Below are positions 1 through 13,100 of a stretch of 64,000 nucleotides of DNA, piece after piece. Position 1 is the first letter of the stretch, and every line of letters begins with the position of its first letter. Position numbers and translations under genes: made by a program. Origin of the DNA: Lytechinus pictus (Eukaryota; Echinodermata; Echinoidea; Temnopleuroida; Toxopneustidae). The notes under the pieces are model-generated. The model did not search any database and had not been told where the DNA came from. It saw only the letters and a list, made by a program, of their open reading frames with translations. The DNA is taken from the NCBI RefSeq assembly GCF_037042905.1, contig NC_087245.1, positions 12,586,501-12,650,500 on the forward strand, given 5' to 3'.

Positions 1-3000
1 CCTGACAAATGTTTGAACCTCGACATCATTTCATTCGATGGCTATATCTGAACGTGCGCAAATTCTTTCAACGCAGTAAGTTCGCATTCTTACTTCAGAC
101 ATAAGATGTTCAATTATTCGGATTTACCTTCTTTTAAGGCATACAGTATGTTTAGCAATAACATATGTTAATCAAAAGAAGAAATACGTATGAAAGATAT
201 GAGACCAATGAAATTGAATCGATTTACTTTATTTATTAGGCTCGTAGCCTTATGGTCATTAGAACGCTGAAGCCACTCAGTGATTAAACCTTAAGGTCCA
301 TTTCAACTTTATGGTATCACATTCTCATTATTTTCTAGATTATCTTCTGGGTGAGTCATATCCTGTTTCCAAGATATTTGAATCTGTATATCACATCTAT
401 ATAGATAGTTATATAGGGTTTACATTTACTTGGTTTCTGAACAAAATAATTTATATTCTCACAATATTGGATCAAAATATTTGAAGACCCGGCTTTAGTA
501 TGTTACCAACTCATTTACCAAACACTGATCATTCTAACCCTGCATCTCCCATACTTTTATTTCGAAAGAAATGAGCAGGAAACGATAATAAAAAAAATCA
601 TTAGTGCAAAAACGAATTTCGATTTTTGTTTTGGTATTATTATTTTAGCCTTCAAAAGAAGTCTGGACTATTACAACGACAAAACTATTTTTTATATGTA
701 TTTGATGGTGGGCCTTGATGAAACCCTAATAAATTATTTTACTCGAAGTAATTAAAAAGAAAGCAAGATTTGATATATATTGTATTCTAGAAAACCCAAA
801 CTAGTGGATAATTGCATATTTTACTACAGAATAGACCTAATCATTACTGTCATGATGTTTAATGACTATTTTCTTTCTGCCCGTCAGTCCAACTTTCTTT
901 CTGTCTCTTCCATTTTGTCGTTTATATACAATACACCCCGTTTTTATTCGCCGACTGTGATGCGTATCGCAAACCATGCGAGCAATGAAAAGGATATGTT
1001 GTTGTTGGGCTTCATAATCATTCCGTATCCCAAACATACATAATTCCACAAACAATTCTTTACACAACCAAGTAGGCCTAGTTTTTGTTAATTATACCAA
1101 AACTTGAAACATCAGAGACCTTTACAACCCCTTTTCCCAAAATACAAATTCATGCACAATGTTCCAGAAACATGTTGGACAAGCATTTCCAGTTATTTAT
1201 CATGCATGTTTTACTTGAGTCAATACCATCATGAGACATGATCTTGTTTTTATAAGCATTAAATCTTTATTCTGTTGAGCTTAGCAGCTCGGTGATCCAA
1301 TTTATGCAGTTATCTTTGTGTCCCCAACAACTGTCTCGTGCAATGTGTTCATACAGTCAATTCGGAAGTTTAAAAAGGTCCATATCCACTCCCTCCCAGC
1401 CCTCCTGTTTATATGTCTCTTTTGTTACCGGACTACAGCGTACATTGCTACCATGTCAACAGTCAATACTCAACGGAGATTGTGTGCTCTTAAAGCTGTG
1501 CAGACAATACCCTGGGGTGTCGCGAGCTCGAACGCCCGAGAAGCGAACGCAACAAGCCTGCGAATAATCTCCAAAATAATGGCTATAAAGTAAAAAGCGA
1601 ACACACAATACTAGTACGTACACGCACCACATACACAATCAATCATTCTTTCGCTGCATGTTTTAGCGATCAGGATTACAACCAAGCGACAGGTGGGAAT
1701 ATCGCGAGTGGTTTTTATTCATATTCTGTTGGCGCCGAACGAAAAAGTGGATATACTATCTGTATTAGATTGGAAAGTGGCGAGAAATTATCCATAGCTG
1801 GAAAACTACGGAATAAACCCCTCTCCATCGAATTCTGTTGATATTTCAACAACTTGGTAAGAATAATCTGCCGAATAAGATTGTCGTCAACTCATCATCA
1901 TGTTAACATAAAAGTTGTGTCTTTAAGATCGATCTTATATTTCATCATTTTGTTTACATTTGTACTACATTGCAAGACCGAGGCATAATTATCATTATAA
2001 GTAATTTAAAAATAGAGCTTTTTGGAACGTGATGAAATTAGTTTAAAGATTTCGCAGACGAAATAAACCATGAGTCCATTCACTACAGTGTGTCATGGCC
2101 CGATGATATTTCAAGCCAAACTATATACTTGTAATGTATATAGTTCAATTTGCTTATATGGTTCGTTCCCTCCATATTATATATGGACTCTAAAGCTGGT
2201 CACAGGGATGCTTCAGTAATTAAAACTCTTATTAGATTGAATACCCTAGAAACCAGCCTTAATGAATTAGATTTTATGATTCTAATTTTCGAGTTCTTAA
2301 ATCTTACTTCATTATGTTCATATCGATAATTCATGCAGGCCTAATGCCAAATAAAAAATGATATTTGTTTTTCGAAAAGTTATCATTCAGATTTGAAAAA
2401 CCTTCTCCGACTGTAGGTTGATCAACGAAATATACGGGAGCTTAATGCCATTTATCACTCCAATATCGAGTTTCATTAAATATTTGACATTTAATATTGA
2501 TTGGCACGCATCATTATATTGTTCAGATGTATTATACCCCCATTCATTTGATATGTCAAAGTTCATTAAACATTTATGAGATGCATTGAAATTAATTTTT
2601 CACCTTCAATCGTCGACAACAATAAATGGATTCACTTTTAATACGACAAAACTATATCAAATAATTTTTATGACAGGTACATATCAGTCTAGAGGGAGCT
2701 TTTGAGAGAAAACAAAAGGGGAATATTATGTGAAGTTTATAATCTATATCGATTATCTTGTTTTTATTTGTTTGTCTCTTCATTAATCATTTTTATTCAC
2801 TTATTTTATCAAATTATCATTTCCAATGTTTCTCTTTATCTATTTCTTAATTTAGACTTGATTAATTTATATATCTATCTTGTATTTCACACACTTTCTA
2901 TTCTTATATGTATTTGATAACCAACCTATTAAGGGCTCGTGTATTTTATGTCAAATTTTAAAGTGGTTTTTGGATATCATAATATGCATGAGTATAAATT

Positions 3001-3673
3001 AGTTAACGAATTAACGAATAAATTGATACAAATAATTGCATTAGTAAATGCGAAAAATCAAGTCAATTAATAAATAATTTAGAGGAAACAAGGAAAAATA
3101 ATAAACACAATTCATATGAAAAATTGAATAAAAGGGATATTTTAGAATTACAAGAATATACCCAGGCTTCCCTCTCTTTTGACACTTTACTAGTTTACTT
3201 TCTTTTTTCCCTTCAATTTCCTTCTTCTTTCCTCTTGTCCTTTTTACCCTTTTCAATACTTGTCCTGCCACCCATCATACCCATGGAGTCACTAACATGT
3301 ATTGCCTTAAAGGGAAACCAGCCCTGTTCATAAAATGTTGTGTCGGAAAGGGGAAAAATAAATAAAACAGAATGGTGATAGTGTGAAAGAAATCGCAATG
3401 AGAAAGTCATGGCTGCTTTTAAATTGAGATCTTTAATACTATGTATATTTCAAATTGGCAACTGGGTTCTTAAATTATGATAAGGGGCAAGGCCATGTGA
3501 TTAGGGATTTGTGGTTTTCTCCTACGTACCTATTCCCTTGGGGTAGTAATCAAAATATAACCCAGGTTTATTGTTCTGTTTTATTACCTCCTGAAAGAAA
3601 AATATAGTTTGAAATATAACTTTTGAATTTTTTAAAGCCAATTTATGTATTTGAATACATGGAAGTGTAGTGT
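1..3673. other. Intergenic or distal sequence, no gene recognised
   Basis: AT-rich sequence with only short ORFs that resemble no family. A more GC-rich patch near 1500-1760 (containing cgcgagctcgaacgcccgag) could be a promoter or untranslated exon of an unseen gene, but nothing proves it. Confidence 0.5.
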
Positions 3674-3946
3674 GGAGCGTTGTGGCCCAGTGGATTAGTC
3701 TTCGGACTTTGAAACAGAGGGTCGTGGGTTCGAATCCCAGCCATGGCGTAATTTCCTTCGGCAAGAAACTGATCCACAATGTGCTGCACACAACACAGGT
3801 GAGGTAAATGGGTACCGGTAGGAAGTAATTCCTTAAAAAGCTGTGTGCGCTCTGAACGCCTAGCTTAGCCGGGTAATATAGGAGCGCCTTGAGCACCTAA
3901 CAAGGTGGATATGTGCGCAATATAAATACCCTATATTATTATTATC
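3674..3946 (+). mobile_element. tRNA-derived SINE
   Basis: The head carries a pol III A-box-like tggcccagtgg and a B box ggttcgaatcc, followed by a non-tRNA body and a tail of ATT trinucleotides. This arrangement is that of a tRNA-derived SINE rather than a functional tRNA: the tRNA-like part runs straight into the body and the stems are imperfect. A 3'-tail fragment of what looks like the same family lies inverted near 7126-7190 (shared gcgctcaaggcgc-like block plus ATT tail). Confidence 0.7.
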
Positions 3947-4189
3947 ACATATCACATCACATATGCGGCCAATTTGAAGTCTTCACGGGTATAGTGATTA
4001 CTAATGTTTACAACTTTAAAAATTCATATCTTTAAAAATATCATATCTCATTGTTTGTCCGATATTATTTAACCTTTCACCTCGTCTGATATTTCTTTTT
4101 TCCTCTAAAAACAAGTTTTTATTTGGAATGGATTCCCCTTCAACAAGAGAAGCATGTGAAAAGTAATAACTTCACAATAAAATGTAAGG

Positions 4190-4192
<3 letters not shown>

Positions 4193-4263
<71 letters not shown>

Positions 4264-4282
4264 TAGGTCCTTGCTCATCACA

Positions 4283-4323
<41 letters not shown>
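4193..4323. repeat. Two (TA)n microsatellite tracts
   Basis: A first TA tract of about 68 bp ends near 4260 and a second runs about 4287-4323. They are separated by a short unique spacer. Tyr/Ile ORFs across them are artefacts of the dinucleotide. Confidence 0.95.
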
Positions 4324-4328
<5 letters not shown>

Positions 4329-6684
4329 ATAAATTTGAAGTTAGCAGGAATTGGGTTATGGGGAAATAAAATAACAAAATTCAATTTTCATTTAAAAAAA
4401 TTAACATTTTTTATCGCTCGGGATTTTAAGATATTTTTCCCACTTGCGCAATGTTGTGCCCCCTTATTTTTATTTTTTGCTCATAACGCCATGCACCGGT
4501 AGGACATTGATTTGGTACAGTGTGTAATTATTAAAAGAAGCAAGTTAAGGGTTGGTTGACCATACTTGTCTTCCCTCTTGAAGTTAGATTTACTCTGTTG
4601 AAGCATTCTAATCAAACTATTCTTAAATACTGATGATTTTGTAATCTGCTGAATCGAGTTCATGGTGGATTGCAAAAGCTTCATTGTTTCACCTACTTTA
4701 TTTAAAGTATGCAATATCTTACAAAGTATCATAAATTTGTTTCTCACGGTTAACTCCGTTTTAATCACGATCGATCTTTATCCTTCCATGCTCTATATAG
4801 ATCTTCATCAGCAAGGTTATGCATATTGTAGCAGAGTTTCATAATCTATTCCCAGCCTGATAATATATAAAGACTGGTGTATCTGTAAAGCTCTCTCATC
4901 CCGTGGTAATCAAAAATGTGAATATTAAGATGCATTCTCATTAAACAACCCAAATAAAACATGAACAGATGTAATGAACTGTACGAGTACGTCGTATGTT
5001 CATGTAATTGAATTATTGATTTATAATCAAGATTGGTACAAAACAAAATAACAGTGATTAAACTGTGAGTCTACAGTAATAATGTCTATTATCGTTATTT
5101 CATATAAATATCAACTATTGTTTCTGTTATGTTATGTGATAAACCTATTTGTAAAATGATATCCTGTTAAAATAAATTACAATGAAATAAAACCCAACAA
5201 ACAAAATAATAAATATTGTCTAATGTCGATTAGTAACCAATTAATAATGAATACGAATAATGTGTACAAATCATAAATCGAATGAAAAAAAGAAGCTGTA
5301 AAATGAAAAATGACGAACGCTTATACGCCATAATTTAGTAAATTTACCATGATAATAAACTCAATTAGATTTTATTTAATGTCATGATGTCAAGACTATA
5401 AATTAAATTAGAAAAACTTTTTACCATCAAAATAACACAGCCAATCGTGATGTTGGTATTGTTCATAATCAATTTATATTTCATAAAAAATTTTACTTTG
5501 GTTATCCAATTTGACGTCTTAAAAGTATTCAAGAAATTAAATAGCGATTCCAAGTATTTTGTGCATAATGTCAGATTAATTGTAAAGAAAAGGGGGAATT
5601 TTGTTCAGTGATTCTACCAGAGCATTCCATCCAATCCATTTTGACTCACACCTCACCAATTGTTATGCAGTAAGATCATGACATTTTTATTATCTACCAT
5701 ATAACACTTGCCCCGATTTCATACTTTCTTCTTCTTCTTCTTCTTATTCTTCTTCTCCTCCTCCTTTCCTTCTTTTCCATCATTATCATCATCTTCTTCT
5801 TTATCTTCTCCTTCATCTCCTCCACCGATCAGTGGCGGAAATCAATAGCTGCAGGGATTCGTTCGCGTTCGACACACATGCATTAAAAACATCTGATTAA
5901 AATACAAAGAAATATACAATCAAATTTATAGTTTCCTTTGGTCGAATACTGTATACTCCTTCAAGGTTGAGTATATATGCAGACATGAATATCATATCTG
6001 TACATATTTTGCATACTTATAAAACATCTCGTAGATAATAACATTGGCTCTGCAATGACGTGCTCTAGGGAGTATTTCGACTTTCACTTCTTTAAATAGC
6101 CTTTGATGTTGACAAAGATAATCAGAACTCAACGATCCCTTATGTCACAACATTATTGAATGCTGCTCTCGGATATGTCAAAATTGGCTATTGCTATGTA
6201 TGTGCCTCTGTATATGCCATTGAACTCCATGTCAACCCTTGTTCATGTTTGTATATAATTTGTCTGTAAAAGTGTAAAATTGTTTTCTTCCCTTCACCCT
6301 TCACCTCCTTTTTCATAATTTGCAAAAGTTTTTTTTTCCTCAATTTACATTGAAATCAATCAACATAATACATATCCCAATATTTTTGTGTCTTTTTATC
6401 GGTCATTCTATTTTCTCTCTATATAGCATTATCCCCCTTAATGATATTTCTGTAATGTGTAGAACCTCGAGTGCAATATTTGATCTTACTCTTATGTTCT
6501 TATTACATTTTGTTAATTCGTAGGTATATAATTTAATGTATTTTTCCTTTTTTCTGTTAACTTTGTATGTGTCAGTCTGCGGACTGTTTTACAATGTCTT
6601 TTCATAATAAACCGAAATTGAATTGAATTGGATTCGTCTCGAAGCGCTTTACATTTTTAAAATTCCTTTTGAATGTTTTGTCAT
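4324..6684. other. Non-coding stretch with CTT tract and a transcript-end-like tail
   Basis: No gene is recognised. A pyrimidine (CTT)n-type tract lies at about 5726-5820. The segment ending near 6640 has AATAAA-like sites and a repeated ttgaattgaattg tail, like the 3' end of a non-LTR retroposon. A similar tail occurs near 15300. Confidence 0.45.
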
Positions 6685-6882
6685 ATACTGTAAAAACGCT
6701 GTTACATGATGTAAAAGTGTTAAGCAACACTGTTTAAGCCTGTCACTCTAACAACTATCGCTTAAACTCTTAAACAATTGTTTAAAATTTTTAAACAACT
6801 TTTAAAAAAGTTTCAACAATAGTTGTTAGAGTGACGGGCTTACAGCGTTGCTTAACATTTTTAACAATGTTTTTACAGTGTA
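6685..6882. mobile_element. MITE-like inverted repeat
   Basis: The ends are tactgtaaaaac and gtttttacagtgta, reverse complements apart from small differences. Complementarity continues inward (gttaagcaac... and ...gttgcttaac; gtcactctaacaacta and tagttgttagagtgac), so the roughly 200 bp segment could fold into one long hairpin. It has no coding capacity. It sits just upstream of the ankyrin gene and could carry promoter-proximal sequence. Confidence 0.8.
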
Positions 6883-6953
6883 ACTACTACTAGTCCGGTC
6901 ATTAGAAACGGGTGTGATTAAAGATTATGAGAATAAGTTGATCTAATCTGAGA

Positions 6954-6960
6954 TATAAAA
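6954..6960 (+). promoter_or_regulatory. Candidate TATA box of the ankyrin gene
   Basis: TATAAAA lies 108 bp upstream of the proposed start codon. That spacing would give a TSS near 6985 and a 5' UTR of about 80 nt. In an AT-rich genome this match is weak evidence. Confidence 0.25.
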
Positions 6961-7067
6961 TTACATTAATAGGCCTTTTTTCCACTTTCTCTACACAAGT
7001 TATCATATTTCTCACCGTGATGGTTCCGGTTCTTCTCGCCTGGTGGTAACTGCATCATTTAAAGATC

Positions 7068-7103
7068 ATGAGTAATTGGAGTATCAAACAACGATTGCGG
7101 GAG
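7068..7103 (+). CDS. Proposed first exon of the ankyrin gene
   Basis: ATG (A at -3) opens twelve codons, MSNWSIKQRLRE, ending in GAG followed by gtattg, in phase 0 with the next exon. It is the nearest upstream ATG with a usable donor in the right phase, and the peptide could extend the first ankyrin helix. A different upstream first exon remains possible. Confidence 0.55.
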
Positions 7104-10100
7104 GTATTGGGCATTTCTTTTATTTATAATAATAATAATAATAATAATAATACATGTGACTCATAAAGCGCTCAAGGCGCATTTATCAGTTCATTTTTCA
7201 TCAGTTTATCATTATCAGTTTTACAATATAGATCACTCTACCGAGTAAATTACTAATGCTCAATGATTGTATCATGCTTCTGTAGAGTATCTCCAAATTA
7301 ACAAGAGCTTGATATCGAAATATGACACATTTCATATGAAAAATTCTTATATTGATGAAATTTTCAGCAGAATGTTTTGTTTGATATTTTTACAATATTT
7401 ACCAGATCAATTTTGTTATTGTCATTGACTGTGCCTTTCATAAGGTAGCACATATACGAATATCGATATTTTACATATTTTTATTGTTCAGGAAATTTTG
7501 GAAGCCGTTGAAAAAGGAGATACGGAGAAAGTTGAATACTTGCTTGACAGAGGAGCAGATGTAAACGAAAGTGAGGTAGGATAAACAAAAAATCAAATTA
7601 GTTCATGTTAGGTTGTAAATATAACTTCATAAATTGGTATCTATCTAAATCTTATACGGAACACCATGTTTTGAAATTAGTTGTGGAAAATGGGATCGTT
7701 AACAATAAATCAGTATTCAAATTAAAGATGAAATGAATATGATATTAAAAGAAATCTTAATCTCTTTAATGTCACACTTTAAACAATCCACCAAGAGTTA
7801 TTACCGAAAGTAAATAGAATAACTTATTTCATTTCCTGAATCTAAATGACATTAATCAGCCTTTTAAAACTTTCATTTAAAAAATGAAACACAAAGTGTA
7901 TATGGCATGACGTGGTTTTATAGCTGATAAGATATATGCCTATAGAGACTAATTATAATAATTATATTATGATTGAAATAAGATTATTGCTACCATCTTT
8001 ATTATTCATTTGAAATTGATTATTTTGTCATTCTATATTTCAGGGAGGTTATATTGCCAAGAAAACTGTTCTGTTATTAGCAATAGAGAAAAATCATGAA
8101 CACATTGCAAAGCTCTTGGTTGATAAGGGTGCTGATTTAACCGTCACTGTAACAGTAAGTATAGTACTCTTATTCTCCGTCTGTTGAAATGTTTTCTGAT
8201 TTAACCGTCACTGTAACAGTAAGTATAGTACTCTCATTCTCTATCTGTTGAAATGTTTTCTGATTTAACCGTCACTGTAACAGTAAGTATAGTACTCTTA
8301 TTCTCCGTCTGTTGAAATGTTTTCTGATTTAACCGTCACTGTAACAGTAAGTATAGTACTCTCATTCTCTATCTGTTGAAATGTTTTCTGATTTAACCGT
8401 CACTGTAACAGTAAGTATAGTACTCTCATTCTCCGTCTGTTGAAATGTTTTCTGATTTAACCGTCACTGTAACAGTAAGTATAGTACTCTTATTCTCCGT
8501 CTGTTGAAATGTTTTCTGATTTAACCGTCACTGTAACAGTAAGTATAGTACTCTCATTCTCTATCTGTTGAAATGTTTTCTGATTTAACCGTCACTGTAA
8601 CATTAAGTATAGTACTCTCATTCTCCGTCTGTTGAAATGTTTTGTAAACTTGTCACCATTATGTACATTTCGATTGATACATTTAATAATTCGGAATAAT
8701 AGAACTTTGTTTACATTATTATTGGTGTTTGTGCATATATAGGTTGTATCTGCCGAGTCCTCAGTTTTTCAAATACTTTATGAATAATTAAATTCGTACA
8801 TCTTACGATATAGTGATTTATCAAAATTATCCTAGTGAGTCAGGAAAAGTTTACACCTACAAAATCGCAATTTCTATTTTTTTAAATGTCCGGAACACGA
8901 CACTGTCATATATGTCATGAGAGGGAATGTTATCCATTGAAGCCATGTTCATGTGCTATATGTTTACGCTTGAATAATTATGAAATTTTCTGTATTGCGA
9001 TGTAAAGTTCAATTTACGCCAAATAGGCATAAGGCTTGAGTTTTTTATCTACGGGTTTTATCTTTGTTGAATTATCATTCTTCTTCATCGTCTCCTCCGT
9101 GAGCATTGACTGATTTTTCAATATTGATTTTGGTTTATTTTTATTTTCTAAATTTAATTTCAGTTAACTGGTACGAAAAAGACGTTACCCGACATTGCCA
9201 GAGACAAGGGATTCAATGACTTGGCTAACCACATGCAATATAAACTTGACATGAATGAGGTTCGTATAATCCATTATTGTTTGTTTTCTCTACAGAAACT
9301 AAGGACCTACTTCAATTTTTATTCTGTCGCCTGGTCACTTATCAAGAGTGCATATAGAATAATAAGCAACCGAACACACAATCACTTGCAGTAGACAATA
9401 TCGACTATATACCTTTGCACGTTGTCCCTGATATGATCAATTTATTTTCGATTACGTCAGTGGTCTGGATAACTGACGTTTTGACCATTTTTTATACCGT
9501 CAGTCATAGAATTTAGTGTGTATAGGCCTATTAGTCGTGTTTTTTGTATATTTCCCAACATGATTTCGCTTACTGCATTAGTTATTGATACATGTAATTA
9601 GAGATAGATCTGTTAACAATAAAGAAAATCTTATCAGCAACTTAGATATAAATAGTTTGGATGAAAACAAATTATTGTATGAAGGTTACTATTTCTTTAA
9701 AAAAATATTGGGTAAAATTTTAACCAGCACGAGGGTATTTATTTGTCCAACCAATTTGGGGCAGTATTTTACCCAATGCGGGAAGCATATTGTCCAGTCA
9801 GGTTAAAAAATAAGCAGCAATTACTTTAGAATGGGCAAAACTTTCATTACACTGGATAAATCAAAATACCCAAAAGAAATGCCCAATGTTGGTTAGACAC
9901 ATAATTATCCCCATGGAGCATTTTTACCCAATATTTTTTTTTTTAGAGTGCAGCTTAAATGTTTGTTATTGATGTGTTAAAATATGCAGAGATTAACAGC
10001 TTCGGTTAAAGACGGTTATATCGATTACGTACAAGACAACATCAATCGAGGTGGTGATGTCAACGTCATGTATCGAGTAAGTATAGTATCAATAATTATT

Positions 10101-13100
10101 TATCCGATGTTTGTACGCATTCTTATGCAAATGATACAATCAAAATAAGGAGAAAATGGGACATAACATATAATTCCAGTAAGTGTTTTACAAAGCCTGT
10201 CCCTCCTACGGATGTTTCAAAATGCGGACCAAAATAATGAACATCTCAATGATTAGAATTTCATTAGCTAAGGTTGAATGAAAATATTGATTAAGGTATT
10301 AAGGTATATTTTCAGGTCAAAGCAAAATTTTGCTTTGCTTAAAGTCTGATTTTTTTTTTCGAAAAACGAATAGTCCAGAATGCATTCCTGTAGACGGGTG
10401 AGCTTTATAAGTCTGTGTTAATGCCAAACTAATGATCACAGATTTTATGATGATGCACTTCATTTTGACCAAATAGCCTACACCACGCCGACAATTAAAA
10501 TTGTTGGTTTTATATCATACTTATAAAACAGCAATATAGCTTGCTTATAATTTATTTATCATTCTTAAAGTATAATTATGCTGTATTTTACCTCTAACAA
10601 TTCCCTCATTTTTGCCTTGTAAACCAAACAGCCTCCTGAAATAGACCAACCAGATTGTACACTATTACAACTAGCTCTCATAAAAGGTCACGTGGATATT
10701 GCCAAGATCTTACTTCAAAATGGCGTCGAGTTACATTACGTGATGAAGGTATTTTAAAAGCATTATACACTCCTACTATACCCGGGCCCCCTCAAAAAAG
10801 AAAAACGCGGAAAACAAAGTGCGATGCCAAAGGGGGGTGTACGCAGGGGCGAAGATGAGAAGACGTGATAAATTGTGCATTTAATAATTAATATACCCCT
10901 TCTTTTATATCAAAAATATGTTTTGGGTCTTCTTAACCCGACTATCAAAATAAGCCAACGCAGCACCTTGGAAATGGGGCAAATGTACCAATACGAGATG
11001 TGGAGACTTCGAGTCAACTATGCATGTATCTAACCAAATTTGCACTCACATGATTGTTATGAATTTGAAATTCTTGCTGTCATCATGGTCATGTACATTG
11101 TCATTATCATGAAAGTGAAAAGAGGCAAATTATGGATCTTACCAAATTGCGCAAGGGTGGCGATTTTATGTTGAGAGTGTGGGGGGGGGGGGCGGCGTCA
11201 AAGTTGACCGCCTCAAATCTGGAGCGGTCAGAGCAGGATATTTGGCTGAAAAAACCTCAAAGCAATCAGAACATGCAATCACATCAGCTTATTTTACAAA
11301 ATATTACAATGAAAGATACAAAGTTGTAATTTCGAAGGTGTTTCCAATGTGATATTGATTTGCTCCTTAGAGGTGTTACGTTGAACTTGCCAGTCTGAAT
11401 ATGTAGCTATAAAAGGATGTGATAGAGGTTTGACGGATGCCGATATATGAGAGGTGACTACTAAAGGAATCAAACCAGCCATTGATTGAAAAAAGGAGAA
11501 GATAACGCGGGTTATAAATTTACAACTAAGTGCTCCCTCATGATAAATGTACGTGTTCATGATGAAACCACCCTTGGCATCAATCAATGTTGTTTTCCTG
11601 CATTGTGGGGGCTCTCTATTGTGTAACTTATTGTTACATGGAGCTCGTTCATATCATGTTTATGATTACTTAGCAACGAATGTAAAATCAAATGTCATTT
11701 ATGCACCGCCCCCAGCCTTCTATTCTCTCCCAAACACCCCATGCAGCGTCTTTGCTATATACTCATCCCGTTGTGTTCTTTTTTTTCTTTGTCACCATGC
11801 AGTCGAGGTAGGAGGTGACTGCTTCCTATTCAAGCATCAAATATATTTGAACAGAATAATAAAATATAAGAGAGAAAAAAGGGAAGAAGACAAAATCGTG
11901 TTGAAAAGGGTGACTTAGCCGTAGATCATGATGAATACCCCTTATTTTTTCATCACCGAAAAACGTCTACTTCACCCCTATTGAAATACACTTGCTCTTC
12001 CCCGCTTTAAACCTTAATATTAATTATGTTTGGTAAAACTGATGTATATTTGTGCACGTATATATTCAACTATTCAAGCCTACAAGCCCCCAACCTTCAT
12101 TTTCTTGGGGGTCTTATCGGTTATGTTCTAATATATTTCTTAGCCTTGTTACCTATTTACATGGATTGTTGTATTGAGTACTGATTGAATAAAGACAATG
12201 TATCAGTATACAGAATGCTACATAAACCATTAACAAAACAGACGTGCGTTTCCCGAAAAAAAAAATCAAATTTGTAAGTCCATCAGTCTCCCACAAATGG
12301 GGCCTATTTATAACAATTATTATTATTTTAGGTGTCTTGATATACGTGCAAAATGCAAATTTTCAACAAACTACTCTGAGATTATTTTACCTGAAAGGTA
12401 TAATGACCCTTTTAATGATATTACATTGATATTACAATGATATTACACGACAGTTTGCATCTGATTGAAATAGATTTCATGATACATTTGTAATCCTAAG
12501 TCTTATTTTTATAATTCCATTATTTTTTAATTACATATTTAGTGGGATGATCAGTCAGAAGATACGGCGAAAACCTATGCAGAAAGAATGAATTATGACG
12601 ATATTGTCAAATTAATCGAGGAAAAATTAAAAGTATTACCAAACAACGTAAGTATGAAACTTATCATATTAAGGCGATGCCAAGTATCAATTTTCATTTC
12701 TATTTATAGTATCCGAATTGTCTTTAAAAATGTTAAAATATTGTGCTCCCCTTCAAACAGTAGCTGGGTAGATAAATGATTAACAAGATATTGAAATTTT
12801 GTTTTAGCCGGTTCTTTTACGCCCTCAAATCACGCTCCCGGAACCCCCCAAAATAAGATATTGTTACTCAATAAAGGACTCCGTGCATGGACGTAAAAAC
12901 TCTGTCAAAAATGAAATAAAGCGTGTAAAGTAAGCATTTCAGAAAAAGTGTACTTTTCAGATAGAGTGGAGAACACAGTGTACTAATTTGAGAGCATTGG
13001 ATGCATGGACGCGTTCACTTGAGTCCTACGATATAAGCACTCTTTCAAATTTCTTACCAATTATAAAATAATTGTTTCATATTTATATCAAGAAGTGCGT

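Noticed and set aside
1292..1638. Overlapping ORFs near 1.3-1.6 kb
   Set aside because: Three frames are open over the same GC-richer patch, none with a recognisable motif or splice pattern.
4105..4502. Tyr/Ile-repeat ORFs
   Set aside because: Translation of the TA dinucleotide tract.
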